Positions 63,813 to 64,000 of a DNA stretch of 64,000 nucleotides are shown here, in pieces. The notes under the pieces were generated by a model that was not told the DNA's origin, searched no databases, and saw only the letters and a list, made by a program, of their open reading frames with translations. Position 1 is the stretch's first letter. Each line of letters begins with the position of its first letter. The position numbers and the translations under genes were made by a program. Source of the DNA: an uncultured Balneola sp. GTDB taxonomy: Bacteria > Bacteroidota > Rhodothermia > Balneolales > Balneolaceae. The stretch is taken from the NCBI GenBank assembly GCA_902529365.1, contig CABZWK010000001.1, positions 186,001 through 250,000 of the forward strand, given 5' to 3'.

Positions 63813-64000
63813 CTAATCTTTTTCAAACATTCTTTTTTTGACCCACTTGGGTTGCTCTGATTTAAGTAAAACATACTCATCCAACACCAAAACATCCATT
63901 TCTGTATCCATAAAACACTCGTAGGCATCGGCGGGGCTACATACAATGGGTTCTCCTCGAACGTTGAAAGAGGTGTTTATAAGCATTCCAAGACCGGTTT
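63813..64000 (-). CDS. carbamoyltransferase (NodU/CmcH family), C-terminal end only
   Basis: Only the last 62 or so residues are in the window; the gene starts beyond base 64000. The visible NTSFNVRGEPIVCSPADAYE plus MDTEMDVLVLDEYVLLK is the conserved end of the Carbam_trans_C domain. Family members O-carbamoylate hydroxyl groups of small molecules, antibiotics or glycans using carbamoyl phosphate and ATP. It heads the cluster with DUF5989 and SxtJ. Confidence 0.9.
   Translation of the reverse strand, partial: TGLGMLINTSFNVRGEPIVCSPADAYECFMDTEMDVLVLDEYVLLKSEQPKWVKKRMFEKD

Noticed and set aside
1-64000. CRISPR arrays, rRNA genes, complete insertion sequences, or a replication origin
   Set aside because: None seen by eye: no regularly spaced 24-40-bp repeats, no rRNA-like conserved stretches, no intact transposase, and no dnaA-box cluster.

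Overview
The window looks like chromosomal DNA from a member of the Bacteroidota/Rhodothermota/Balneolota assemblage, with a Balneola-like marine bacterium as my best guess. The evidence is a SusD/RagB-family lipoprotein, a DUF4296-type lipoprotein, a three-subunit SdhCAB with a single large cytochrome b subunit, a short LeuA without its allosteric domain, the 348-residue form of IlvC, a GlmM beginning with the SISGIRG motif typical of the group, and a large secreted beta-barrel protein. This rests on remembered family traits, not on a phylogeny. Most of the window has moderate GC and dense, short-operon housekeeping genes. About 14.7-21.1 kb is visibly AT-richer and reads as accessory DNA.

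Layout. 0-14.7 kb: partial asparaginase-family gene, pgk, cysteine desulfurase, LOG-family protein, acyl-CoA synthetase, fur, ftsX, a beta-barrel protein coupled to cinA, pgsA-pgpA, pyrE and a secreted EEP phosphatase/nuclease. 14.7-21.1 kb: a small membrane ORF, an orphan frameshifted susD, an 8-bp tandem repeat, and a compact six-ORF lipid operon (CDP-alcohol phosphatidyltransferase, CdsA-like, PlsC-like, four-TM transporter, alpha/beta-hydrolase-fold lipoprotein, small membrane ORF). A tRNA 3'-end fragment and recombinase-arm-like repeats lie at its right edge. 21.1-39.7 kb: miaB, anmK, the lysC-dapB-dapA-dapD lysine/DAP operon diverging from a DUF819 transporter, envelope genes (beta-lactamase-fold protein, amidase), udk, coaX, an SDR and recQ. 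39.7-52.6 kb: leuACDB on the minus strand and ilvDBNCA on the plus strand, the latter behind a clear Ile-codon attenuator. 52.6-64 kb: sdhCAB, a YigZ-type protein, a LolA-like protein, a cobalamin adenosyltransferase overlapping an SGNH-TPR protein, a GlmM-DUF1460 fusion, msrB, and the start of a carbamoyltransferase/DUF5989/SxtJ cluster that runs off the right end.

The genes together cover aspartate-family and branched-chain amino acid synthesis, phospholipid synthesis (housekeeping pgsA/pgpA plus a second accessory set), peptidoglycan synthesis, remodelling and recycling (glmM, AmiC-like amidase, anmK, DUF1460, ftsX), and central metabolism (pgk, sdh). The most unusual items are the accessory phospholipid operon with non-canonical active-site residues, the GlmM-lipoprotein hydrolase fusion with a signal-like segment in its middle, and the ilv leader-peptide attenuator. 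The carbamoyltransferase-DUF5989-SxtJ group is also notable.
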